Source of the DNA: HGM04593 sp045661205
GTDB lineage: Bacteria; Bacteroidota; Bacteroidia; Bacteroidales; Bacteroidaceae
Length of the DNA: 64,000 nt
Assembly (NCBI GenBank): GCA_045661205.1
Contig: JAZRFE010000039.1
Coordinates: forward strand, 1 to 64,000
Reading direction: 5' to 3'
Shown piece by piece: positions 52,120-59,180 of this stretch. The notes under the pieces were generated by a model. The model searched no databases and was not told where the DNA came from. It saw only the letters and a list, made by a program, of their open reading frames with translations. Both the position numbers and the translations under genes were made by a program. How positions within the stretch are numbered: the stretch's first letter is position 1; each line of letters starts with the position of its first letter.

Positions 52120-53893
52120 TCCCGATCTCTTCAACTACAAGCGTCGCGCAACGGTTGCCGTCAGCGTGGGTGGCTTGATGCTTGGCGGGGAATATCCTGT
52201 GCGTGTGCAGTCGATGACAAACACTTCGACAATGGACACCGAGGGCAGTGTTGCGCAGATTGCGCGCATTGTGGAGCGTGGAGGCGAGCTTGTGCGTCTT
52301 ACCACACAGGGCAGTCGCGAGGCCGTAAATCTCGGAGCCATTAAAGAGGCTGCCGTAAAGGCCGGTTGCAATGTTCCGCTTGTTGCCGATGTGCATTTCA
52401 ATGCCTCGGTTGCCGATGTTGCAGCGCAGTATGCCGACAAGGTGAGGGTGAATCCCGGAAATTATGTCGATACGGCTCGCACCTTCAAATATATCGAATA
52501 TACCGACGAAGAGTATGCCGGCGAGCTTGAACGTCTGAGCGAACGATTCACCGCTTTCCTTGCTTTGTGCAAGAGAGAGGGTAAGGCTATCCGCGTGGGT
52601 GTGAACCACGGCTCGCTCTCCGACAGAATCATGAGCCGTTACGGTGACACACCCGAGGGTGTTGTGGAGTCGTGCATGGAGTTTCTGCGCATCTGTCGTC
52701 GCGAGAATTTCGACAATGTAGTGGTCTCCATAAAGACAAGTAACACTCCTGTGATGGTTACCACCGTACGTCTGCTCAACAGTGTGATGGCGTCCGAGGG
52801 TGTTTCCTATCCTCTGCATCTTGGAGTGACCGAGGCGGGCGACGCCGAGGATGGCCGTATAAAAAGTGCTGTTGGTATCGGTGCTCTCCTTGCCGACGGT
52901 ATTGGCGACACTGTGCGTGTCTCTCTTGCCGAGGCTCCCGAGAATGAGATTCCTGTGGCCAAAGAACTTGTCGACTACATCTCCTCGCGTGCGGGACATG
53001 CTGCTATCGATGCCGTTGCAGTGGATGCGTTCGACTATATCAACCCCAAGCGTCGCGATACCCTTGCTGTTGCGGGTGTAGGTGGCGGTGCTGCTCCTGT
53101 TGTTGTTTCGGCACCTTTCGAGGGTGCAAGTGGCGACCTTGCCCCCGACTTTATTGTCGATGGCACGCAGCTTGTGCGTGGTGTCGAGGCTTACTCTGTT
53201 GTGTCGTCTGACTCCATGAGCACAGTTGCCAACAAGGCTCCCTTCTTCCTCAGATTACAGTACAGCGAGCTTAACGACGAGCTTTTGTCCTCTATCAAGG
53301 CTTGTGCTAATTGTGTTGTCATTGCCGAGAGCAGTCATGCCAATCCCGTAGGCGAGCTTCGTGCTTTGGTGCATAAGCTGTCGCTTGCAGGCGTTAAAGC
53401 TCCTGTGGTTGTGCGTCGATGCTACAATGAGCAGAGTGTCGAGAGCCTCAGAATTAAGGCTGCTGCCGACTTCGGAGTGTTGCTCATCGATGGCCTTGCC
53501 GACGGTGTGTGGATAGAGTCTCCAGCAATTTCGGCCGAGGAGATAAACAGTCTCTCGTTCGGTATTTTGCAGGCTACCCGTCTACGTATAAGCAAGACCG
53601 AATATATTGCGTGTCCCGGTTGCGGCCGCACAATGTACGACCTTCAGGGTACTTTGGCCAAGATAAAGGCTGCCACAGCCCATTTGAAAGGACTCAAGAT
53701 AGGAGTGATGGGTTGCATAGTGAATGGTCCCGGTGAAATGGCCGATGCTGACTATGGTTATGTGGGTGCGGCTCGTGGCAAGGTGAGTCTCTATCGTCGC
53801 AAAGAGTGTGTCGAGAAGAATATCCCCGAGGATGAGGCAATAGGGCGTCTGCTCGAACTCATCGAAAATGATAAAAAAAGTTGCAAGGCATAG
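52100..53893 (+). CDS. ispG: 4-hydroxy-3-methylbut-2-enyl diphosphate synthase, long (three-domain) form
   Basis: A 597-residue IspG (GcpE), which converts MEcPP to HMBPP in the MEP isoprenoid pathway. It has the TIM-barrel start (VAVSVGGLMLGGEYPVRVQS, VADVHFNASVA, GVNHGSLSDRI), then the extra domain of about 200 residues found in Bacteroidota, Chlamydiae and plants but absent from E. coli. The C-terminal [4Fe-4S] domain has cysteines in CPGCGRTMYDLQG (Cys505, Cys508) and GCIVNGPGE (Cys539, with the nearby Glu546). Dxs of the same pathway is encoded 5 kb downstream. The stop codon lies in the loop of a terminator hairpin. Confidence 0.96.
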   Translation: MSIKQTNPDLFNYKRRATVAVSVGGLMLGGEYPVRVQSMTNTSTMDTEGSVAQIARIVERGGELVRLTTQGSREAVNLGAIKEAAVKAGCNVPLVADVHFNASVADVAAQYADKVRVNPGNYVDTARTFKYIEYTDEEYAGELERLSERFTAFLALCKREGKAIRVGVNHGSLSDRIMSRYGDTPEGVVESCMEFLRICRRENFDNVVVSIKTSNTPVMVTTVRLLNSVMASEGVSYPLHLGVTEAGDAEDGRIKSAVGIGALLADGIGDTVRVSLAEAPENEIPVAKELVDYISSRAGHAAIDAVAVDAFDYINPKRRDTLAVAGVGGGAAPVVVSAPFEGASGDLAPDFIVDGTQLVRGVEAYSVVSSDSMSTVANKAPFFLRLQYSELNDELLSSIKACANCVVIAESSHANPVGELRALVHKLSLAGVKAPVVVRRCYNEQSVESLRIKAAADFGVLLIDGLADGVWIESPAISAEEINSLSFGILQATRLRISKTEYIACPGCGRTMYDLQGTLAKIKAATAHLKGLKIGVMGCIVNGPGEMADADYGYVGAARGKVSLYRRKECVEKNIPEDEAIGRLLELIENDKKSCKA

Positions 53894-53912
53894 GCCTTGC
53901 AACTTTTTTTAT
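53873..53912. terminator. Bidirectional terminator overlapping the ispG stop codon
   Basis: A7-GTTGCAAGGC, loop ATAG, GCCTTGCAAC-T7: a perfect 17-bp inverted repeat including the A and T runs. It should stop ispG on the plus strand and any minus-strand read-through from the ferredoxin side. The ispG stop TAG (53891-53893) is in the loop. Confidence 0.9.
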
Positions 53913-53926
53913 CGTAAACGCTCTGC

Positions 53927-54019
53927 TTATACAATGAAGTTTATGTATATGGCATACAGAATGACAGCAATGGCTGTTATTACAGCGGCTTTGGCAATGT
54001 AGTATAATAGTGATTTCAT
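53927..54019 (-). CDS. Very small single-helix membrane peptide (30 residues)
   Basis: An ATG at 54019 opens a 30-residue frame: a short basic start (MKSLLYYIAK), then a continuous hydrophobic stretch (AAVITAIAVILYAIYINFIV) long enough to cross the membrane once. The frame also runs upstream, but the added residues cross the ferredoxin terminator hairpin and look non-coding. It lies between that terminator and the terminator at 53873-53912. No family is recognised. It could be a real small membrane protein or chance; the charge and hydrophobicity pattern favours the former. Confidence 0.45.
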   Translation of the reverse strand: MKSLLYYIAKAAVITAIAVILYAIYINFIV

Positions 54020-54031
54020 CTTTACATGGTT

Positions 54032-54072
54032 ATAAAAGCAAAGAGGTTGCCTGACAAATGTCGGCAACCTCT
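54032..54072 (-). terminator. Rho-independent terminator after the ferredoxin gene
   Basis: A perfect 10-bp stem (AGAGGTTGCC at 54042-54051, GGCAACCTCT at 54063-54072); on the minus strand it is followed by TTTGCTTTTAT. Confidence 0.8.
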
Positions 54073-54120
54073 TGTAACTCCTTTTGGAATAAAATACACG
54101 TCTTTTTAACGTTGTAGAAA

Positions 54121-54288
54121 TTATCCCTCCTGAATTGCCTCTGAGGGGCAAACACCTGCACAGCTACCGCAGTCGATGCACAATTCGGGGTTGATAGAAT
54201 ACTTATCGCCTTCAGAGATAGCACCCTGAGGACATTCGTCGATACATGTACCGCAAGCAACGCAGTCGTCAGAAATTACATAAGCCAT
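54121..54288 (-). CDS. 2[4Fe-4S] ferredoxin
   Basis: A 55-residue protein read from ATG at 54286-54288 to TAA at 54121-54123. Two classic cluster motifs are present: CVACGTCIDECP (Cys9, 12, 15, 19) and CIDCGSCAGVCP (Cys37, 40, 43, 47), in the spacing of clostridial-type ferredoxins. It has no signal peptide. It is a small cytoplasmic low-potential electron carrier and the likely acceptor of electrons from NifJ. The gene has its own -7 element upstream (54321-54328) and a terminator downstream, so it is probably monocistronic. Confidence 0.95.
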   Translation of the reverse strand: MAYVISDDCVACGTCIDECPQGAISEGDKYSINPELCIDCGSCAGVCPSEAIQEG

Positions 54289-54320
54289 AGTTGTATAAAT
54301 TTTATTGGTTTAAACTCCCG

Positions 54321-54328
54321 CAAAAATA
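54321..54328 (-). promoter_or_regulatory. -7 element of the ferredoxin promoter
   Basis: Read on the minus strand, TATTTTTG followed by C matches the Bacteroidota -7 consensus, about 33 bases before the ATG. No clear -33 element. Confidence 0.5.
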
Positions 54329-54428
54329 GTGTATTTATTATAGAAGTGGGAGTAAATTTGTGCTTTTAACTTTTGTTAAGATTTGTAAAATTGCTATTTG
54401 TGGCTTTTAGTGCGTTTAAATGAACATG

Positions 54429-55130
54429 TTACTCGAAATAGAATGAGAGTACTATCATTTTCGACACAGCTTTGTCTACCGAGTCTGTGAATTTTTTCAA
54501 ATTTTCGTCGAGCAGGTCACTACGGTCTTTGTTCAGCACATCGGTGAGGCTGAAACAGAATTTCAGCTCGGGTATCAGTTTGAAGAAGGGCATGTAGAAA
54601 TCGCACCCCATTCCAAACTCCACCATGAAGTCGAACCTCTTCATCAACAGTTGTCGTTGCTTTTTTACCGTAAGATCCACCATGGGGTTCACTCCGGCAA
54701 TGATGTATGGCCTGTAATTGTTGAAACGTTGCGCCGAGAATTTAAGGTCGAGCGGCAGCGACATATATGTCGATTTTATCTGCTGGCGCTCCCTGTTTCC
54801 ACTGTTAAGCTCGCGAAAGACCACCTGTTTCTCGCCGAAATGCAGTGTTGGTAGCAGACGCAATGCAAGGTGGTTGTTTATCCTAAGGTCGGCCAACACT
54901 CCCACGCTGAATCCGGGGTTATAGGCCGAGACATCAGCATACCACTGCTCGCCATTGTCGGTGATGAATCCGTTGTTGGCAAGTTCCATGTCCTGTGAGT
55001 GCAGACCGAAAAAGAATCCGTAGTGCAGACGGCGGAAATCTATATAGGGCCTGTTCTCTACTTTTCGCTCCTGCGCCATCGACAGCAGGGGGAAAATGGC
55101 AAGTATGATTATGCTAAGTAGTTTTTTCAT
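54429..55130 (-). CDS. porT: PorT-family outer-membrane beta-barrel protein
   Basis: A 233-residue protein with a cleavable signal peptide (MKKLLSIIIL, ending LSMA before QE). It has alternating hydrophobic strands of a small beta-barrel: FRRLHYGFFFGLHSQDME, GFSVGVLADLRINNHLALRL, YMSLPLDLKFSAQ, YRPYIIAGVNPMVDL, FDFMVEFGMGCDFYMP and FFKLIPELKFCFSL, ending in an aromatic residue pair (SFYFE). These features and the length match PorT, needed for the type IX secretion system in Porphyromonas and relatives. No other T9SS gene is in the window. It is transcribed away from the esterase gene; no terminator was recognised downstream. Confidence 0.82.
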   Translation of the reverse strand: MKKLLSIIILAIFPLLSMAQERKVENRPYIDFRRLHYGFFFGLHSQDMELANNGFITDNGEQWYADVSAYNPGFSVGVLADLRINNHLALRLLPTLHFGEKQVVFRELNSGNRERQQIKSTYMSLPLDLKFSAQRFNNYRPYIIAGVNPMVDLTVKKQRQLLMKRFDFMVEFGMGCDFYMPFFKLIPELKFCFSLTDVLNKDRSDLLDENLKKFTDSVDKAVSKMIVLSFYFE

Positions 55131-55389
55131 TTTTGTGTAACTTCTATATTAACGTACAAAAGTCGCTAATATTGTCGGGCAGGGTGGTGCAAACAACTAT
55201 TTTTTCTCTATATTATGGGTTTCAAGGTGTACATCGCCTCCATAAGCATACGTCCCGACAGGTGAGGAGTGAGCGAAACAATCATAATCAGAGATGTTTT
55301 TTGAACTTCATCCCAAAGGTAGTGCAAAATTCGTGAAATACCGCCGTATGAAAATATGAAATTACCGATGCTCTGCCTAAATGTTAAAC

Positions 55390-55397
55390 TATTTTTG
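55390..55397 (+). promoter_or_regulatory. -7 element upstream of the esterase-like gene
   Basis: TATTTTTG, 27 bases before the ATG at 55425; agrees with the choice of that start rather than an earlier in-frame ATG. Confidence 0.5.
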
Positions 55398-55424
55398 TAT
55401 CTTCGCTCCATAAAGCAGATAATT

Positions 55425-56054
55425 ATGGAGAATGTTAGGAAAATGATGTATGTCCATGGCTTTGCCTCTTCGGGAAGTTCTGGCACAGTGATGTCGCTCC
55501 GACGTCATTTCCCCGGTTGGCGCGTTATTGCCCCCGACCTGCCCGTAGACCCTTTCGAGGCGCTTGAACTGTTGCGCGAAACGGTGCAAAAGGAGTCTCC
55601 CGAGATAGTCATCGGTACCTCTATGGGTGGAATGTACACACAGCAGTTGTGGGGTGTTCCACGTATAGTGGTGAACCCCTCGTTTGAAATGTCTCGTACA
55701 CTGCTCTTTGGTCACATGGGCAAACACAAATATACTGCTAAACGCAAAGACGGTGTTACCGAATTTCGCATAGACAAAGCGGTGGTGGAGCGTTTCAAGC
55801 AGATGGAGAAGACTCAGTTCGACGGTGTCTGCGATGAGGAGAAACAGCTTGTATACGCTCTTTTCGGCACAAAAGACAATATAGTGAATTTCCATCCTCT
55901 GATGTCGCAGTTATATGGCGAGGAGCGTTGCTTGTGGTTCGATGGTGAGCATCGTCTCAACGATACAGTGGTGAAGAAAAACCTCATACCTCTGATAAAA
56001 GAGTTGTGCAAGAGTGAAAATAGTTGGGAAAATTACATTGATTATTCAAAATAG
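55425..56054 (+). CDS. YqiA/UPF0227-like alpha/beta-hydrolase
   Basis: A 209-residue esterase-like protein. The start at 55425 is chosen because the promoter-like element at 55390-55397 lies inside the longer frame. The alpha/beta-hydrolase features are MYVHGFASSGSSG (oxyanion-hole HG), IGTSMGGMYTQQ (nucleophile elbow, Ser66), GTKDNIVNF (acid Asp) and the late GEHRLND (catalytic His). This fits the YqiA/YcfP family of small esterases that act on acyl-CoA or ester substrates in vitro; the natural substrate is not known. No signal peptide is present. It is followed directly by the promoter of a probable small RNA. Confidence 0.82.
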   Translation: MENVRKMMYVHGFASSGSSGTVMSLRRHFPGWRVIAPDLPVDPFEALELLRETVQKESPEIVIGTSMGGMYTQQLWGVPRIVVNPSFEMSRTLLFGHMGKHKYTAKRKDGVTEFRIDKAVVERFKQMEKTQFDGVCDEEKQLVYALFGTKDNIVNFHPLMSQLYGEERCLWFDGEHRLNDTVVKKNLIPLIKELCKSENSWENYIDYSK

Positions 56055-56057
56055 TAG

Positions 56058-56065
56058 TATATTTG
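56058..56065 (+). promoter_or_regulatory. -7 element of the small-RNA promoter
   Basis: TATATTTG followed by C, 4 bases after the esterase stop codon, matches TAnnTTTG. It predicts a transcript start near 56072. Confidence 0.55.
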
Positions 56066-56071
56066 CGACGT

Positions 56072-56288
56072 TCATCGGAACGAATTTTAAAAAATCATAG
56101 TTTATGAACAATAATTCAAGGAATATTAAGCATGTGGAAAATGACGCCAGGCGACGAGTCGTTGGTGTTGTTTGCGTGTGATAAGTTCTTTGAATTGTTG
56201 GACACCCTCCGACAAGCATGGGAATGTTGTGTCCCTTGCTCATGGGGTCGGATATTGTAGAAACCTCATCATTTGACGAGGTTTTTCT
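56072..56288 (+). ncRNA. Probable structured small RNA (candidate Bacteroidales-1 / 6S-like RNA)
   Basis: A gene-free stretch with its own promoter and a terminator (AAACCTCATC/GACGAGGTTT at 56261-56284, then T5), giving an RNA of about 215 bases. It has clear structure. One hairpin is at about 56143-56168 (ACGCCA with TGGTGT). A strong compound hairpin at 56208-56252 pairs TCCGAC with GTCGGA and, inside, AGCATGGGA (56215-56223) with TCCCTTGCT (56232-56240). GGACAC (56200-56205) can instead pair with GTGTCC (56229-56234), which excludes the inner stem. The layout (phylum promoter, 3' terminator) fits the published description of the Bacteroidales-1 motif, but this was not tested. A 25-codon frame (56104-56181) lies in its 5' half and may be chance. 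The rest of the gap (56289-56361) shows nothing further. Confidence 0.6.
56261..56288 (+). terminator. Rho-independent terminator of the small RNA
   Basis: AAACCTC and GAGGTTT pair around a short loop, with one internal mismatch, followed by TTTTT. Confidence 0.75.
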
Positions 56289-56361
56289 GTTTTTTTCCCC
56301 GAAGCAGCCTGTAGTACGGTTTGCGTCGGGTAATTTTTAATCCATTTAAATACTATAAACT

Positions 56362-59007
56362 ATGATTGATAAAGATATAAACGAATTCGACGATTTTGAT
56401 TTTTTCGATTGTGACGAAGACAATGTTATAGAAGATTTTTTTGCTTTGCTCGAGAATAAGGAGAACCCATGGGAAAAGGAATTTTCCTATACTTCTTACA
56501 AGTGCAAGGATGTGACATACCTTATTCCCCAGGCAAAGGGCTCGCCACGTTGCAGTATTGGTCATGAACTATGTGTGGCTGTTGATGATAATCCCGCTGT
56601 TTCGCTGTTGCTCGACCGCAGTGCCCTGTTTCTCGATGGCGATATATGCGACAGCACCCTGACCTTTTCCCTTAGCGAGATAGGGGCTTGTCGCAGCGAA
56701 GGACACCTTTTTGCCGCGCTTTATAAAGAGGGAGTTTCATTTCCTCTCCATACCTGCTTTTTTAGTCCCGATGATGCCGACTATACCTTTAAGGTTACAT
56801 GTTCGTCGCCCCAATACACATATGGGCGTTACTTCCTGCTTGTGAGCGGTGTCTCAGTGGAGCAGGAACTCACTCCACACGATACAATGGGCGAGAATGT
56901 GCGTTACACATTCTCGCTGTTGCAGCATGGTGCCCATTTGCAGCACCCGCGAGTGAAGAGTGTTACCATGAAGAAGAGCAGAAATGATGTGTCGGGCAGT
57001 GTAGCCATACGCCTCACCATTGAGCGACCTCTTGCGGATGCTGGTTTTACATTCTATTGCGTGAACGAATCCTATGAGTCAATGGGTGTGACTGATGCCT
57101 ACCTGAGAATAGACTCGCGCAAGAGTGGCGTGAGGGCCCACTTTTTAACGAGCAATATTTGGGTAGCAGGTACCTACCGTGTATATATGCTGCACAATGG
57201 AGAACCCTTCTCTGTGGCCGAAGTAGATTACGACGGCACTCTTTTCGGCGTTAAGGCATTGCGTGAACTCTCTGCTGCCGATAATGATTATCTCTTTGCC
57301 AAGCACATGCTTTTTGGCCGTTTTGCCGAGCGCTGGCGCGCTCTTGCCACTCTGCCGGGATATACAGCTTGCAAAAAAACGATAATATCGGGAGTGAAGA
57401 GACTGCTGATGAACGAGTACAGACACAATACTCATTTGAAACTCGTGAATGGCGGATGCAGCTATATCCTCGATACGATGGATAGGGATTTCTTGCGTGC
57501 GTTCGTTCCTTTGGTTACACCCTATGAGACGTACAACGAGATAGACTGCCGCGCATTCAGCGAGCGGAAAAACAGTTCCGATCCTTATGGCGAGTTTGAA
57601 AGCATGGCGCACTCCTTTGCGTACAGTGCTCTTGTACTTTACAATGTTGGCGCTCTCCTTGAATCCTCCGCCACAGTTCTTATTGACAAGATAGTTGCAT
57701 GGCTCAACAAAAATGAAGAGCGAGCGATATTCCTTTGTGGCACTCTCTCAGAGGTGCGTATGTTGTTTGAAACTTACCCCTCCTTAGCCAACTTTTTCCC
57801 GCGAGAGAATGTCGTTTGTGCCGAAAACTACACTCTTGCCGAGCAGGTGCACTTTATGCAGAATCAGTTTTCGCACAATGATTTTTTTCCGACGGAAGAG
57901 GCTAAAAAGCAGCTTTTGGCCTATCTGACAAATTCGTATTCGCGCGGAGTGTCTACAGGGTGGCGCGGCGAGGAACTGAGAAATCTTTTTGTAAAAGAGA
58001 TATACCCTCGTATATGCGACCGCGTGTTTGCCGGCAATGTAGGCGCAGGACATGGTGCGTTAAAGACAATCACCTCTGTGCTGCCCGAGGATTTACAACT
58101 TGCTACCGTTGCAACACCCTCCTTGACATTCGAGAAGGTGATGGGCGAACTTAACGCCATGGTGGGGCTGACGAATCTAAAAGGACACTTCAACCTTCTT
58201 TTCAACAATATGAAGTTCCACGAACTGCGTCGCTCTGCCGGATTGTATGTTCCCGAGACCTCTGCCGGGCATATGATTTTTACGGGCAATCCGGGTACGG
58301 GAAAGACCACCGTAGCCAAAATGATTGGTAAAATATTCAAGTCGTTGGGCCTGCTCTCCAAAGGCGATGTAATTGTAACCGAGCGCACGCGTATTGTGGG
58401 GCGTTACATAGGCGAGACCGAATGCAATATGCAGCATCTGCTTGAACAGGCTCGTGGAAATGTACTCTTCATAGACGAGGCATACACCCTTTGTGACGGC
58501 GATAATAACCGCAAGGATTTTGGAGCGCATGTGATAGATGCACTGCTCACAGTGCTGTCTCAGCCTCACCCCGATATCTTGGTGATAATGGCGGGGTATA
58601 GAAAAGAGATGGAGCGAATGATGCTTATGAATCAAGGACTCGAGGGCAGGTTCCCATATAAATTCCATTTCGACGACTACTCGGCCGACGAACTTATGCA
58701 GATAGCCGAGTCGCTTTTTGTGAAAAACGATTACTCACTCACCTCCTCGGCGCGAGCAGCTCTTTTCGACGGAATATCAGCTGCTCGCACCGCCGCCGAC
58801 GAACATTTCAGCAATGCACGTTGGGTTGGGCAGTTGGTTACAAACGGGATAATTCCTGCAATGAGTGCGCGTGTGCTATCCTCGGGCAGTTGCATCACCC
58901 GCGATGCGCTCACTCTTGTGCATAGCAGCGATGTTACTTCGGCACTCGACCGTTTCGGTCACAAACCTGCCGGCGAAGAACAACGACGTTGCATAGGTTT
59001 CTATTAG
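56362..59007 (+). CDS. AAA+ ATPase, CbxX/CfqX-like, with one degenerate and one active module
   Basis: An 881-residue protein. The first 37 residues are very acidic (DDFDFFDCDEDNV). Residues about 55-310 are beta-rich and unrecognised. Residues about 345-560 have the outline of a CbxX-type AAA module without Walker A: ERAIFLCGTLSEVRMLFE followed by YPSLANFFPRENVV resembles the sensor-1 and xPGLxxRF segment, and LLAYLTNSYSRG the lid. Residues about 590-860 are a complete module: GLTNLKGHFNLL, Walker A GNPGTGKTT (Lys648), Walker B VLFIDEAYTL (Asp705, Glu706), sensor-1 ILVIMAGYRKEMERMM, and the arginine finger region NQGLEGRFPY. Such ATPases remodel proteins, for example Rubisco activase CbxX, or serve in secretion; the partner is unknown. 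It stands alone, behind the small RNA. Confidence 0.85.
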   Translation: MIDKDINEFDDFDFFDCDEDNVIEDFFALLENKENPWEKEFSYTSYKCKDVTYLIPQAKGSPRCSIGHELCVAVDDNPAVSLLLDRSALFLDGDICDSTLTFSLSEIGACRSEGHLFAALYKEGVSFPLHTCFFSPDDADYTFKVTCSSPQYTYGRYFLLVSGVSVEQELTPHDTMGENVRYTFSLLQHGAHLQHPRVKSVTMKKSRNDVSGSVAIRLTIERPLADAGFTFYCVNESYESMGVTDAYLRIDSRKSGVRAHFLTSNIWVAGTYRVYMLHNGEPFSVAEVDYDGTLFGVKALRELSAADNDYLFAKHMLFGRFAERWRALATLPGYTACKKTIISGVKRLLMNEYRHNTHLKLVNGGCSYILDTMDRDFLRAFVPLVTPYETYNEIDCRAFSERKNSSDPYGEFESMAHSFAYSALVLYNVGALLESSATVLIDKIVAWLNKNEERAIFLCGTLSEVRMLFETYPSLANFFPRENVVCAENYTLAEQVHFMQNQFSHNDFFPTEEAKKQLLAYLTNSYSRGVSTGWRGEELRNLFVKEIYPRICDRVFAGNVGAGHGALKTITSVLPEDLQLATVATPSLTFEKVMGELNAMVGLTNLKGHFNLLFNNMKFHELRRSAGLYVPETSAGHMIFTGNPGTGKTTVAKMIGKIFKSLGLLSKGDVIVTERTRIVGRYIGETECNMQHLLEQARGNVLFIDEAYTLCDGDNNRKDFGAHVIDALLTVLSQPHPDILVIMAGYRKEMERMMLMNQGLEGRFPYKFHFDDYSADELMQIAESLFVKNDYSLTSSARAALFDGISAARTAADEHFSNARWVGQLVTNGIIPAMSARVLSSGSCITRDALTLVHSSDVTSALDRFGHKPAGEEQRRCIGFY

Positions 59008-59012
59008 CAATA

Positions 59013-59056
59013 CCGGGGCTTGGAACCAAGCCCCGGGCTGTTATTCTGCTTTTTGT
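59013..59056 (+). terminator. GC-rich hairpin after the AAA+ gene, weak terminator
   Basis: A perfect 10-bp stem (CCGGGGCTTG, CAAGCCCCGG) with a GAAC loop at 59013-59036. The T-run (TTTTT at 59052-59056) starts 15 bases after the stem, so termination is uncertain. It resembles the hairpins inside the Sus operon. Confidence 0.5.
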
Positions 59057-59142
59057 GAGCTTTATTCCCCGCCGAATGCTACAAAAATAGAGCTCTGTAA
59101 ATATAAACCTCTGCTAAGTTTTATTATTTGAGAGTTATTAAT

Positions 59143-59150
59143 TACTTTTG
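59143..59150 (+). promoter_or_regulatory. -7 element of the dxs-trkA-trkH operon
   Basis: TACTTTTG followed by C matches the -7 consensus, 30 bases before the dxs ATG. A TTTG at 59127-59130 is too close (12 bases) to be the -33 box. Confidence 0.5.
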
Positions 59151-59180
59151 CAAGAGTTATAAGGATAATTTAGGGTTATT

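Noticed and set aside
55131..55424. Minus-strand open frame and a -7 match (55314-55321) in the gap between porT and the esterase gene
   Set aside because: The frame has no good start, signal or motif, part of it overlaps the esterase gene, and no terminator follows the promoter-like sequence. I see no supportable gene here.
56104..56181. 25-codon frame in the small-RNA region (a possible leader peptide rich in Arg and Val)
   Set aside because: No run of one regulatory amino acid, and it overlaps bases used in RNA stems. Not strong enough to call a gene.
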